The position numbers and the translations under genes were made by a program. A stretch of DNA of 64,000 bases from Deferribacteraceae bacterium UBA6793 (GTDB lineage Bacteria > Chrysiogenota > Deferribacteres > Deferribacterales > Geovibrionaceae), in contig DKFP01000004.1 of the NCBI GenBank assembly GCA_002452405.1, positions 1 to 64,000 of the forward strand, in the 5' to 3' direction. The notes beneath the pieces were generated by a model. The model ran no database searches. It was given only the letters and a program-made list of their open reading frames with translations, and had not been told where the DNA came from. Position 1 is the stretch's first letter. The number at the start of each line of letters is the position of its first letter. This document shows positions 52,886 through 62,056 of this stretch, piece after piece.

Positions 52886-54676
52886 GTGCTTTCAAACATG
52901 GGAGACTGGCGAAGAAGCCACCACTGCGCACAACTTACCGGAAAAAACATCGGCGAAAAGGTCTGTCTTATGGGCTGGGTTCAGAGACGCAGAGACCACG
53001 GCGGCGTTATTTTCGTTGACCTCAGAGACAGAGAGGGGCTTACTCAGGTAGTGATGAACCCCGAATATAACGAAAAAGTGCACGAACAGGGCAACAGCGT
53101 GAGAAATGAGTTCGTTATCGCTGTTAAAGGTACCGTTTCCGGCAGACCGGACGGCACTGTAAACACTAAACTTCCTACAGGCGAAATCGAGATCATGGTT
53201 GACGAACTGCGCATCCTGAACAACGCCAACACTCCTCCTTTCATGATAGACGACTATACCAACGCCAATGAAGACGTAAGGCTGAAATACAGATACCTCG
53301 ACCTGCGCAGACAGAAACTTCAGAACAACCTGAGACTGCGCCACGAGCTGACACGCACTGTCAGAGAGTTCCTCTACAGCAGAAACTTTATGGATATCGA
53401 AACTCCTTTCCTCACAAAATCAACACCTGAAGGCGCAAGAGACTACCTTGTTCCCAGCCGTGTTAACCCCGGAAAGTGCTATGCACTGCCCCAGTCGCCC
53501 CAGATGTTCAAACAGCTTCTGATGGTTGCCGGTTACGAAAGGTACTTCCAGATAGTTAAATGCTTCCGCGACGAGGATCTCCGCGCAGACCGTCAGCCTG
53601 AGTTCACTCAGCTCGACATGGAGATGTCCTTTATCGACAGGGAAGACCTGATGGATCTCATCGAAGATATGTATATCCTTATCTTTGACAGGCTGAAAGG
53701 AATCAAACTGACAAAAGGTTTCCCAAGAATGTCGTATGACAACGCAATGGAGAAATACGGTCACGATGCACCCGATACCCGTTTCGACATGTTCCTTAAA
53801 ACGATCAACGACCTTGTGAAAGACTCAGGATTCAAAGTGTTTAACGACACTGTTAAGAACGGCGGCGTTATTAAGGCTGTTGTTGCACAAGGCGCTGGTG
53901 AGAAATTTTCAAGAAAAGACATCGACGATATGACAGACTTCGTTGTAGGACTCGGCGCTGCCGGTCTCGCATACATTAAAGTGAACGAAGACGGTCTCCA
54001 ATCGCCTATTGTAAAGTTTCTCGGCGATTCAGCCGATAAGATTGTGAGCGAACTGGGCGCAAAACCGGGCGATATCATTTTCTTCGGCGCAGGCAAAAAG
54101 GAAATCGTGAACCTTTATATGTCAAAGCTGCGTATAAAACTCGCAAATATGCTCGGTCTCATAAAAGAGGATCAGTATTCATTCACATGGGTTCTGGACT
54201 TCCCGCTGCTCGAATATGATGCGGAAGATAAAAGATACGTCGCTGTACACCACCCCTTCACAGCTCCGCTGGACGAAGACGTGGACTATTTCGACACTGA
54301 CCCCGGTAAGATGCGCGCCAAAGCCTACGACCTCGTTCTCAACGGCTCGGAGATAGGCGGCGGTTCCATAAGGATACACAGAAGCGACGTTCAGGAAAAA
54401 ATGTTCAACGCTCTCGGCTTCACGGAAGAGGAGAGAGAATACAAGTTCGGCTTCTTCATAGAGGCTCTGCGCTACGGAACACCTCCCCATGGCGGTATTG
54501 CGTTCGGTGTAGACAGGCTTGCGTCGATACTGACAGGTTCTGACTCCATCAGAGACGTTATTGCGTTCCCAAAAACGCAGAGAGCAACCGACATGATGAG
54601 CGACGCACCCAGCAAAGTGGACGAAAAACAGCTTAAAGAACTCTTTATGCAGTTCAATGTCCCTGAGAACGACTGA
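52886..54676 (+). CDS. aspS: aspartyl-tRNA synthetase (bacterial type)
   Basis: 596 residues. An N-terminal OB anticodon domain (GWVQRRRDHGGVIFVDLRDR), the class II core with FQIVKCFRDEDLRADRQPEF, the GAD insertion domain and motif 3 GIAFGVDRLASIL are present. GTG 52886 sits one base after the hisS stop with AGGAGG upstream, so they are one operon. Whether it also charges tRNA-Asn cannot be judged here. Confidence 0.95.
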   Translation: MLSNMGDWRRSHHCAQLTGKNIGEKVCLMGWVQRRRDHGGVIFVDLRDREGLTQVVMNPEYNEKVHEQGNSVRNEFVIAVKGTVSGRPDGTVNTKLPTGEIEIMVDELRILNNANTPPFMIDDYTNANEDVRLKYRYLDLRRQKLQNNLRLRHELTRTVREFLYSRNFMDIETPFLTKSTPEGARDYLVPSRVNPGKCYALPQSPQMFKQLLMVAGYERYFQIVKCFRDEDLRADRQPEFTQLDMEMSFIDREDLMDLIEDMYILIFDRLKGIKLTKGFPRMSYDNAMEKYGHDAPDTRFDMFLKTINDLVKDSGFKVFNDTVKNGGVIKAVVAQGAGEKFSRKDIDDMTDFVVGLGAAGLAYIKVNEDGLQSPIVKFLGDSADKIVSELGAKPGDIIFFGAGKKEIVNLYMSKLRIKLANMLGLIKEDQYSFTWVLDFPLLEYDAEDKRYVAVHHPFTAPLDEDVDYFDTDPGKMRAKAYDLVLNGSEIGGGSIRIHRSDVQEKMFNALGFTEEEREYKFGFFIEALRYGTPPHGGIAFGVDRLASILTGSDSIRDVIAFPKTQRATDMMSDAPSKVDEKQLKELFMQFNVPEND

Positions 54677-54716
54677 CAAATTATATAAATATTACAAAAA
54701 TAAGTAGTTTGCGCTT

Positions 54717-54745
54717 TTGACAAACTATTTCATGTGTGATATTAT
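54717..54745 (+). promoter_or_regulatory. promoter of the LysM lipoprotein gene
   Basis: Consensus TTGACA (54717-54722), 17-bp spacer, TATTAT (54740-54745), 28 bp before the ATG. Confidence 0.75.
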
Positions 54746-54773
54746 TATATGTAAATAAAACCCGGAGGATGAA

Positions 54774-55619
54774 ATGAGCAGAGTAACTAAATTGCTGTTT
54801 ACGGCTGTTATCGCAGCCGCTGTGTTAGTCTCAGGCTGCACAAAACCTCCCGTTCAGGAGATGGACAACGCCAGAGCCGCCATGAAGGCAGCTCAGGAGG
54901 GCGGCGCCGAAATGTGCGCCGGAACCGAATACTTAGCTGCTAAACAAAAACTTGAAGCTGCGGAAGCAAAAGTTGCTGAAGCTGAAAAGGGTGGCGATAA
55001 AAGTGAGCTTTACAAACAGGCAAAAGCTGAACTGATTGAAGCGACTGCCGATTTTGAGAAAGTTAAACTTGTTGCCGCTGACAGAGCGAAAGTTAACGAG
55101 CAGGCGAAAGCCGAGCTTGCAGCTGCAAAAAATAACCTTGCCGCAAACGCTGAGGACGGAGCGAAATACTCCGCAACCTATCAGGCAGCTAAAGCAAAAC
55201 TCGACGAGGCACAGGGTCTCATCGATAAATGCGAAGGCGAAAAAGCGCTTGCTGTGCTGAAATCTGTTTCTGCGGACAACGACACCATTCAGAAAGAGAT
55301 TGCAGAGGGCAAAGCGGCTTCTGTTAAGGCTGAAGCGAAAGGCTCAACTGTTGCCACTCCGGTTGCAGGTTCTGTTGAAGATATTATGAAGTATAAAGTT
55401 GTTAAAGGCGACAACCTTTGGAATATCTCAAAAGCAAAATATCTGAACCCCTTTATGTGGCCGCTCATCTATTGGGCTAACAAAGAGCAGATTAAAGACC
55501 CCGACCTTATTTTCCCCGGTCAGGTGTTTAAGATCCGCAAAGACGTTGACGCTGACAAAGCGAAAGCAGTTGACTACTCTAAACACAGAGGACCCTGGTC
55601 GCTGTTCGACGGCAAATAA
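54774..55619 (+). CDS. LysM-domain lipoprotein with coiled-coil region
   Basis: 281 residues. A lipoprotein signal ends in LVSGC (Cys about 23). Residues 30-190 are Ala/Lys/Glu-rich helical repeats (DUF4398-like), and a LysM domain (about 205-255; KVVKGDNLWNISKAKY, DLIFPGQVFKI) binds peptidoglycan. It probably links the outer or inner membrane to the wall. A consensus promoter and terminator show a monocistronic, likely well expressed gene. The codons are Ala/Lys rich as in other abundant envelope proteins. Confidence 0.88.
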   Translation: MSRVTKLLFTAVIAAAVLVSGCTKPPVQEMDNARAAMKAAQEGGAEMCAGTEYLAAKQKLEAAEAKVAEAEKGGDKSELYKQAKAELIEATADFEKVKLVAADRAKVNEQAKAELAAAKNNLAANAEDGAKYSATYQAAKAKLDEAQGLIDKCEGEKALAVLKSVSADNDTIQKEIAEGKAASVKAEAKGSTVATPVAGSVEDIMKYKVVKGDNLWNISKAKYLNPFMWPLIYWANKEQIKDPDLIFPGQVFKIRKDVDADKAKAVDYSKHRGPWSLFDGK

Positions 55620-55640
55620 GATATCAATCTTTTAAATAGA

Positions 55641-55670
55641 AAAGCGGAGGTTTTTGCCTCCGCTTTTTTT
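55641..55670 (+). terminator. terminator of the LysM gene
   Basis: Stem AAAGCGGAGG (55641-55650) / CCTCCGCTTT (55657-55666), then a T run. On the other strand the run is CTTTTCTATTT, so it may also stop the carbonic anhydrase transcript. Confidence 0.9.
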
Positions 55671-55708
55671 GTATCCAATACACTTATTAAAAAAAATGTT
55701 ACTAATAT

Positions 55709-56239
55709 TTAAATCGACTTATATCCGTTTTCAAGATACATCTTTTTGTAGCTGATGTATCTGTCCGCATAGTTTCTGATTCCGTCAATATCCTTTTGTT
55801 CCAGTGTTTTCACTACTTTTGCGGGGCTTCCCATGATGAGGGAGCAGGGCGGGAACTTCTTACCGGGCGGAACCAGGGAACCGGCGGCAACTATGGAGTT
55901 TTCGCCTATCTCTGAATCGTCCAGTATTATGGCGCCTATTCCAACGAGAACGTTATTATTTATTTTGCATCCGTGGAGCATGGCGTTATGTCCTATTGTG
56001 ACGTAATCGCCTAATATCGTGGGAAATTTATCCAGTGTTGTGTGGATTACGGTACCATCCTGAACGTTTGAGCACTTTCCGATAACTATTTTTTCAACGT
56101 CGCCTCTTAAAACGACGTTAAACCAGATGCTGGCGTCATCTTCAAGTACAACTTCTCCTATTATATCCGCGCTGTCAGCTACAAAGACTCTCTCTCCCTT
56201 AACAGGAGCGGTATTCAGTCTGCGTAATACAGATTCCAT
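55709..56239 (-). CDS. gamma-class carbonic anhydrase-like (LbH) protein
   Basis: 176 residues. Left-handed beta-helix hexapeptide repeats run through FVADSADIIGEVVLEDDASI and onward. The metal His pattern is TVIHTTL and IGHNAMLHGC, as in YrdA/CaiE-like gamma carbonic anhydrases. Activity toward CO2 is unproven for most of this group. It has its own promoter and lies alone on the minus strand. Confidence 0.88.
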   Translation of the reverse strand: MESVLRRLNTAPVKGERVFVADSADIIGEVVLEDDASIWFNVVLRGDVEKIVIGKCSNVQDGTVIHTTLDKFPTILGDYVTIGHNAMLHGCKINNNVLVGIGAIILDDSEIGENSIVAAGSLVPPGKKFPPCSLIMGSPAKVVKTLEQKDIDGIRNYADRYISYKKMYLENGYKSI

Positions 56240-56268
56240 ATAATCACCTGTCCAATAATATTTAAAAC

Positions 56269-56297
56269 AGGATATTCGGCTATTTGTTTTCAGTCAA
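56269..56297 (-). promoter_or_regulatory. promoter of the gamma carbonic anhydrase gene
   Basis: Minus strand TTGACT (56292-56297), 17-bp spacer, TATCCT (56269-56274). Confidence 0.55.
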
Positions 56298-56400
56298 CTG
56301 TTAAAGTAATTTTTGACGAGGTATTAATTAAAATAAAACAATACACTGTAATTTACTAATAAATAAAGTAAAATAAAAGATTAATTATTAACGAAAGATG

Positions 56401-56430
56401 TTGACAGTGTGACTTTTTTTAATATATAAT
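56401..56430 (+). promoter_or_regulatory. promoter of the XRE-cupin regulator
   Basis: TTGACA (56401-56406), 18-bp spacer, perfect TATAAT (56425-56430). The region upstream (56300-56400) is very AT-rich, like an UP element. Confidence 0.75.
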
Positions 56431-56456
56431 CTTAATTATTTTTAAGGGGTGTTATT

Positions 56457-56993
56457 ATGCCTTATGGTATCAAATTAAGAGAGATCAGAAAAAAACTTGG
56501 TATGACCCTTGAGGATATATCTCAGAAAACAGGTTTTACCAAAAGTTTCATCAGCCAGATAGAGAACGGAAAGAACTCTCCCTCTATAGCTTCGCTGAAA
56601 AAGATCTGCTTTGCACTCGGAACAACCATCAGTGAACTTTTCGAAGACGAACGCAATATTGTTAACGTCTTTGATCCTTCAGAATACAAGGTTTTTAAAA
56701 ACAAGAGTATTTCGATGTCTTTCATCGCATCTAAACTTGTTAACAGAAAACTTGAGCCGATGCTTATTGAGCTTGATCCCTATGGTGAAACAGGCTCGGA
56801 ATATTATCAGCACGTCGGTGAAGAGTTCGGATACGTTATCGAAGGCGAAATCTGCGTGGTTATCGGTGCGGATGAATATCATCTTCCCGCAGGACACAGC
56901 ATATATTTCAGCTCGAACATGCCCCACAAAATACGCAACAGAACGGATAAGCCCGCTGTCGCTCTCTGGGTGGACACGCCGCCCACATTTTAA
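56457..56993 (+). CDS. XRE-family regulator with C-terminal cupin
   Basis: 178 residues. A helix-turn-helix (about 5-62; LGMTLEDISQKTGFTKSFISQIENGKNSPS region) is joined to a cupin barrel (about 100-175; YYQHVGEEFGYVIEGEICVV, DEYHLPAGHSIYFSSNMPH). This PuuR-like form senses a small ligand through the cupin. Strong own promoter and terminator suggest independent expression; target genes are unknown. ATG 56457 follows AAGGGG. Confidence 0.9.
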   Translation: MPYGIKLREIRKKLGMTLEDISQKTGFTKSFISQIENGKNSPSIASLKKICFALGTTISELFEDERNIVNVFDPSEYKVFKNKSISMSFIASKLVNRKLEPMLIELDPYGETGSEYYQHVGEEFGYVIEGEICVVIGADEYHLPAGHSIYFSSNMPHKIRNRTDKPAVALWVDTPPTF

Positions 56994-57003
56994 CACTTAA
57001 CAG

Positions 57004-57030
57004 AGGAGGTCGTAAGACCTCCTTTTTTTT
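57004..57030 (+). terminator. terminator of the XRE-cupin gene
   Basis: Stem AGGAGGTC (57004-57011) / GACCTCCT (57016-57023), GTAA loop, followed by seven or more T. Confidence 0.9.
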
Positions 57031-57033
57031 ATA

Positions 57034-57062
57034 TTGACGAAAGTTCTTTAATTACCTATTAT
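57034..57062 (+). promoter_or_regulatory. promoter of panBCD
   Basis: TTGACG (57034-57039), 17-bp spacer, TATTAT (57057-57062). The 90-base leader contains a UUCG-capped hairpin near 57070-57092 (CTTGGATC-TTCG-GACCGAG with one bulge). Confidence 0.65.
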
Positions 57063-57158
57063 TCACTTGCTTGGATCTTCGGACCGAGACACCGCAAATC
57101 AACAAAGTTCAATTTTTGCCATGTCTTGCGTCTGTAATCAGAAAAATCAGAGGTTGAT

Positions 57159-57968
57159 ATGAGCAAACACACTGATATCAAAAAGATTACAGTCAACACT
57201 ATCAAAAAAATGAAGTCTAACGGTGAAAGAATATCCTGTCTCACCGCATATGATTTCACGTCTGCATCTATTCTGGACAAAGCCGGAATAGATATGATTC
57301 TCGTGGGTGATTCTCTTGGAATGGTCGTGAACGGCTATGAAAATACGCTTCCGGTAACAGTTGATGAAATTATTTATCACTGCAAAATGGTAAAGCGCGC
57401 CGCGACTAACGCATTCCTTATCGCCGACATGCCTTTCGGTTCCTATCACATATCAGACGAACAAGCCCTTGAAAACAGTATTCGCATTATTAAAGAGACC
57501 GGATTTGACGCCGTTAAGATTGAGGGCGGCGCAGAACGTGCCGGACTGGTGAAAAAACTCACAGGATGCGGAATCAACGTCATGGGGCATATCGGTCTCA
57601 TGCCGCAGTTTGTAAGCGCTATGGGCGGATATCGCATACAGGGCAGAGAAGGGCATGAAAAGCTGCTTGCAGATGCTGTTGCACTGGAAGAGGCGGGTGC
57701 CTTTTCCATCGTCCTTGAGGGCACTGTCAGTTCTGTTGCGCAGGTGATAACGGACACTGTAAAAATTCCTACTATAGGCATAGGTGCCGGAGTTCACTGC
57801 GATGGTCAGGTGCTTGTTTTTCATGATGTTTTCGGCATTTTCGACGGCTTCACACCAAAATTTGTCAAGCAGTATGCTAACGTCAATAAGATAATCTCGA
57901 AGGCGGCAAAAGCATATATTAAAGAGGTTAAATCCTCTGAGTTTCCGCAAGATATACATTCTTTCTGA
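57159..57968 (+). CDS. panB: 3-methyl-2-oxobutanoate hydroxymethyltransferase
   Basis: 269 residues, TIM barrel. CLTAYDFTSASILDKAGID, VGDSLGMVVNGYENTLPVT and GHIGLMPQ are conserved. It makes ketopantoate, the first committed step of pantothenate and CoA synthesis. ATG 57159 follows AGAGG. panC follows by 8 bp. Confidence 0.96.
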   Translation: MSKHTDIKKITVNTIKKMKSNGERISCLTAYDFTSASILDKAGIDMILVGDSLGMVVNGYENTLPVTVDEIIYHCKMVKRAATNAFLIADMPFGSYHISDEQALENSIRIIKETGFDAVKIEGGAERAGLVKKLTGCGINVMGHIGLMPQFVSAMGGYRIQGREGHEKLLADAVALEEAGAFSIVLEGTVSSVAQVITDTVKIPTIGIGAGVHCDGQVLVFHDVFGIFDGFTPKFVKQYANVNKIISKAAKAYIKEVKSSEFPQDIHSF

Positions 57969-57976
57969 GGCGATAG

Positions 57977-58831
57977 ATGAAGATATTTAAAAAAGTAGCT
58001 GATATAAAAACTGAAATTAAAAAAATACAGGCATCGGCTAAGACTGTGGGGCTTGTTCCCACCATGGGGTTTCTCCATGAAGGGCATATGTCGCTGGTGC
58101 GAGAATCAGTTAAAAACAACGACGTGACTGTGGTCAGCATATTTGTTAACCCGACACAGTTCGGACCCACGGAAGACCTTGCCGCTTATCCGCGCGATTT
58201 CGAAAACGACTGCGCACTGCTTAGAAAGAACGGCGCGGATATTGTGTTTAACCCCGAACCTTCGGAGATGTACGGCGAAGGCTTTTGTACGAAAGTTGAA
58301 CTGTCAGGCATCACAGAGGTTCTTTGCGGGATCACAAGACCTGTGCATTTTGCCGGGGTTGCCACAGTGGTAACTAAGCTGTTCAACATAATAGATCCTC
58401 ACAGGGCATATTTCGGCTCAAAGGATTACCAGCAGCTTCAGGTCATAAAGCGTATGGTGAAAGATCTGAACATGGACGTTGAAGTTGTTGGAATGCCAAT
58501 CGTGCGCGAGGCGGACGGTCTGGCACTCAGCTCAAGAAACGTTTATCTGGGTGCTGACGAACGCGTTTCTGCACTGGCTCTAAGCGGCAGTTTCAAAGTT
58601 GTTGAGGACCTTCTTCAAAAGGGCGTGAAGGACACTGAAACCATAAAAAAAGAGATTGCGGATTTCATTCTGAGTCATCCGCACACAAAGATAGATTATA
58701 TCGAAACGGTAAATCCTGAGACCCTTGTTTCAGTAGGCAGCGCAGATGCGGATTTTGTGGTTGCGTTGGCAGTTTATGTAGGAAAAGCAAGATTGATAGA
58801 TAACAGATATTTTGAGGTGCATCATGCTTAG
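57977..58831 (+). CDS. panC: pantothenate synthetase
   Basis: 284 residues. The ATP motif VPTMGFLHEGHMSLVR, the NPTQFGPTEDLAAYPR segment and the KMSK-like SSRNVYL region are present, with GSKDYQQLQVI. It joins pantoate and beta-alanine. It overlaps panD, which makes the beta-alanine, by 8 bp. Confidence 0.96.
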   Translation: MKIFKKVADIKTEIKKIQASAKTVGLVPTMGFLHEGHMSLVRESVKNNDVTVVSIFVNPTQFGPTEDLAAYPRDFENDCALLRKNGADIVFNPEPSEMYGEGFCTKVELSGITEVLCGITRPVHFAGVATVVTKLFNIIDPHRAYFGSKDYQQLQVIKRMVKDLNMDVEVVGMPIVREADGLALSSRNVYLGADERVSALALSGSFKVVEDLLQKGVKDTETIKKEIADFILSHPHTKIDYIETVNPETLVSVGSADADFVVALAVYVGKARLIDNRYFEVHHA

Positions 58832-59192
58832 AGAGATGTTCAAATCAAAAATTCACAGAGCCACAGTGACTGATGCTGATCTGCACTATGAAGGCAGTAT
58901 AGGCATCGACCTTGACCTTATGGAAGCGTCAGGCATAAGAGAGTATGAAAAGGTTGATATCTGGAACATCACAAACGGCGAACGTTTCCAGACATATGCC
59001 ATTGAAGGAAGACGCGGCAGCGGCGAAATCTGCCTTAACGGTGCGGCAGCGCGTAAAGTACATGTCGGTGATATGGTTATCATCGCGACATTTGCCATGT
59101 ACGACGAAAAAGAACTTGAAAACTATAAACCCACTGTTGTTCAGGTTGACGCGAACAACAAAATTGTGCAGAAAACAGGCGCCTTAGTATAA
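58824..59192 (+). CDS. panD: aspartate 1-decarboxylase (pyruvoyl enzyme precursor)
   Basis: 122 residues from ATG 58824, after GAGG. The self-cleavage site Gly24-Ser25 (HYEGSIG) gives the pyruvoyl group, and NGAAARKV and the Tyr in FAMYDEKE are conserved. It makes beta-alanine from aspartate. An upstream TTG at 58812 would lie inside panC. Confidence 0.95.
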   Translation: MLREMFKSKIHRATVTDADLHYEGSIGIDLDLMEASGIREYEKVDIWNITNGERFQTYAIEGRRGSGEICLNGAAARKVHVGDMVIIATFAMYDEKELENYKPTVVQVDANNKIVQKTGALV

Positions 59193-59195
59193 TAT

Positions 59196-59224
59196 TTGCA
59201 ATCTTCCGATTAAACTGATATGAT
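59196..59224 (+). promoter_or_regulatory. promoter of cheW-recG
   Basis: TTGCAA (59196-59201), 17-bp spacer, TATGAT (59219-59224), 26 bp before the cheW ATG. Confidence 0.6.
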
Positions 59225-59250
59225 TGCACAAAAATACAAAGAGGTTCTCC

Positions 59251-59703
59251 ATGTCCGAATATAAACAGTATGTCCGTCTGCTTCTTGCTGAAGATAAATA
59301 CGGCATCGATATCATGGATATTGAAGAAATTCTCCGCATGGTGGATATCACAACCGTCCCCAAGGCACCTTCATTTGTTGAGGGCATCATAAATCTCAGG
59401 GGCAGGGTTATTCCCATTGTGGATCTGCGCAAGAAACTTGGGCTTATGGCTTCTGATTTCACGAATTCGACACGCATAATCGTTGTTAACCTCAACGGAC
59501 GTAAGATAGGCTTCATCGTCGATAACGTTGAAGACGTCCTCCGCGTCAGCAGCGACGTTGTGGACAAGGCTCCCGCCGCATCCACAGGCGCCGACACGAA
59601 ATACATACAAGGTGTCGCGAAGACGGAAACAGGAATGGTAATAATACTTGATGTGCATAAAGTTTTCTCAGGAAATGAATCTTCCGCTCTGAACATGTTT
59701 TAA
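59251..59703 (+). CDS. cheW: chemotaxis coupling protein CheW
   Basis: 150 residues. YGIDIMDIEEILRMVDIT, APSFVEGIINLRGRVIPIVD and DNVEDVLRV are typical of the CheW fold. It couples receptors to CheA. ATG 59251 follows GAGG. It is not next to other che genes; instead recG begins at the base after its stop, so the pair is co-transcribed. It could be a single-domain CheW for a distinct receptor set. Confidence 0.92.
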   Translation: MSEYKQYVRLLLAEDKYGIDIMDIEEILRMVDITTVPKAPSFVEGIINLRGRVIPIVDLRKKLGLMASDFTNSTRIIVVNLNGRKIGFIVDNVEDVLRVSSDVVDKAPAASTGADTKYIQGVAKTETGMVIILDVHKVFSGNESSALNMF

Positions 59704-61977
59704 ATGGCAAACGACAGAGGAAGACTTTTAAGACTGCTTGCAGATATTAAAGACAACACGGCGGACTACTTTAAAAATCCGCGTAAATATCTGGATGCGC
59801 TGAAAGATATAACCACCCGCAGCGGTTTTGACTCTGCGGGTTTTGTTTTTAAAGATACCTACGAGCGAAAAGAACTTGAGAATATCCTAGCTGAAATAAC
59901 TCTTCTGGCGCAGTCTGCAAATACCACCGAAGAGTTCAAAGCGGTTGACATCCGAAGTCTGCCGCGCATCGGCAAAAAGGTTGCGGATGCTCTGGAAAAA
60001 CAGAATATCCGCACAGTCGAGGACATGTTCTATTATTTTCCATACAGATATGAATACATAGGCGAATCGCAGAGCGGAAAACGCGCGTTAACAGGCGTTT
60101 TCAAGACTGGCGGAGTTGTTATAACGAAAAACCGCAAAAGGTTCTACAGGGCTGGTTTTCAAGCTGATTTCGGTCAGTTCTCTGCAATCTGGTTCCATTT
60201 TTCAGCAAAATTTCCGTCCGGAGCACTGAAAGAGGGTGAAAAATACACGCTTTACGGTCAATCCGGTAATTTCAGCGGCATGGAATCAATAATCCACCCG
60301 CAGTTCATAAAAGAGAGCGAGATGGGAGAGATTGTTCCGGTTTATACTCTGCCCAAGACAGTGGCTCTGAAAAGCTATTATTCCGCTGTAAAATCAGCTC
60401 TGGAGAGGTATCTGGGACTCGTGCCGGACTATCTGCCTGCCAGATACGAGATGAAATATAAATACCCTTCCGCGAAAGAGGCGCTGCGGCAGATACATAT
60501 ACCGGATTCTCCTTATGAGCTTCCGGCTCTGTCCGACAGAAGCCATCCGGCGTATCAGCGCTTCATTTATGAAGAACTTTTTTATCTCCAGATGGGACTG
60601 CTGTACAAAAAGAAAGCCTATGCCCGTCAGGAGGGTATACGCTTTGACATAAAGATGGAATATCTTGAATGGATAAAAGGACTTCTGCCGTTCAAATTCA
60701 CCCATGCACAGAAAAAGGTAATGGCGGAAATATTCAACGATATGTCCTCCACAGGGCAGATGAACAGGCTGGTGCAGGGGGACGTGGGAAGCGGTAAGAC
60801 AATAGTTGCGTTCACAGCCGGGCTTGTGGCTGTTAAAAACGGCTGGCAGGTGGCTGTAATCGCCCCTACAGAGGTTCTTGCCCGTCAGCACATGACTAAC
60901 CTTATTAAACTTATTCAGGGAACAGACGTCACAGCGGCGCTTCTGACAGGCTCTATGACCCAGTCTGAGAAAAAGCGCACCAAAGAGATGATAGCTGCCG
61001 GACACATGGATTTCGTTGTGGGCACCCATGCGGTGATTCAGGAAAATGCGGATTTCATGCGCCTTGGGCTTGCCATTATAGACGAACAGCACCGTTTTGG
61101 TGTTGAGCAGAGGAAATCTTTGATAGAAAAGGGATATATGCCTGACATCCTCCTTATGACGGCAACACCCATTCCCAGAACGCTGGCGCTTTCATTTTAT
61201 GGCGACCTCGACATCAGTATAATAGACGAGATGCCGCCGGGGCGCACACCGATAATAACGAAGCACAGCAACAGGATAGAAGATGCGCATAAGCTCATTT
61301 CCGACGAGACCGCAAAGGGGCACGGTGCGTATGTGATATATCCGCTCATTGACGTTAGTGAGAAGATAGATCTGAAAGCCGCCACAGACGAATATGAAAA
61401 CCTTTGCAGGGTTTTCGGAGAAGAGAACGTCGGTCTGCTCCACGGGCGTATGAAACACGAGCAGAAGCAGCAGCTTATGGATGCTTTCAAAGCAGGAACG
61501 ATAAAGATACTGGTTTCAACTACCGTTGTTGAGGTGGGTGTGGACGTGCCTCAGGCGACTGTTATGGTTATTGAGAATGCAGAGCGGTTCGGGCTTTCGC
61601 AGCTGCACCAGCTGCGCGGACGTGTTGGCAGGAGCCACAGGCAGTCGTATTGTATGCTCATAACAGGAAAAGAGGTTTCGGAAGAGGGCAGAGAGCGTAT
61701 AAACGCCATGTGCCGCTATGCGGATGGTTTCCGTCTCAGCGAGATTGACCTTGAGATGCGCGGACCGGGAGATTTCTTCGGAACGCGTCAGTCCGGACTG
61801 CCGGAGTTTCAGTTCTCTAACATTGTTCGCGATGTAAAAGTGCTACAGCAGGCGCGTCAGGACGCCGCAGAGGTGCTTTCAGACGATCCTTCGCTGTCGC
61901 AGTCTAAAAATGCTGTCGTTAAACAGGTATTGGCTAAGAAATGGAAAAAGGAACTGGAATACATAGATATTGCCTGA
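59704..61977 (+). CDS. recG: ATP-dependent DNA helicase RecG
   Basis: 757 residues. A wedge OB domain (about 90-230), helicase motif I GDVGSGKTIVAF, Ia APTEVLARQH, II DEQHRFG, III TATPIPRT and VI QLRGRVGRS are complete. It reverses stalled forks and processes junctions. It starts directly after the cheW stop. Confidence 0.95.
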   Translation: MANDRGRLLRLLADIKDNTADYFKNPRKYLDALKDITTRSGFDSAGFVFKDTYERKELENILAEITLLAQSANTTEEFKAVDIRSLPRIGKKVADALEKQNIRTVEDMFYYFPYRYEYIGESQSGKRALTGVFKTGGVVITKNRKRFYRAGFQADFGQFSAIWFHFSAKFPSGALKEGEKYTLYGQSGNFSGMESIIHPQFIKESEMGEIVPVYTLPKTVALKSYYSAVKSALERYLGLVPDYLPARYEMKYKYPSAKEALRQIHIPDSPYELPALSDRSHPAYQRFIYEELFYLQMGLLYKKKAYARQEGIRFDIKMEYLEWIKGLLPFKFTHAQKKVMAEIFNDMSSTGQMNRLVQGDVGSGKTIVAFTAGLVAVKNGWQVAVIAPTEVLARQHMTNLIKLIQGTDVTAALLTGSMTQSEKKRTKEMIAAGHMDFVVGTHAVIQENADFMRLGLAIIDEQHRFGVEQRKSLIEKGYMPDILLMTATPIPRTLALSFYGDLDISIIDEMPPGRTPIITKHSNRIEDAHKLISDETAKGHGAYVIYPLIDVSEKIDLKAATDEYENLCRVFGEENVGLLHGRMKHEQKQQLMDAFKAGTIKILVSTTVVEVGVDVPQATVMVIENAERFGLSQLHQLRGRVGRSHRQSYCMLITGKEVSEEGRERINAMCRYADGFRLSEIDLEMRGPGDFFGTRQSGLPEFQFSNIVRDVKVLQQARQDAAEVLSDDPSLSQSKNAVVKQVLAKKWKKELEYIDIA

Positions 61978-61992
61978 CAGGTGTAATTCGAT

Positions 61993-62021
61993 TTGATTTA
62001 TGCGTTATTGTGCGGTTTAAT
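61993..62021 (+). promoter_or_regulatory. possible promoter of the SWIM protein gene
   Basis: TTGATT (61993-61998), 17-bp spacer, TTTAAT (62016-62021), 35 bp before the ATG. Confidence 0.45.
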
Positions 62022-62056
62022 TGATGTATACACCAACGTTACAGGAGGCAACCCCG

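Noticed and set aside
60394..61092. 232-codon open frame opposite recG
   Set aside because: It lies wholly within the conserved helicase domain; no start context or recognisable domain.
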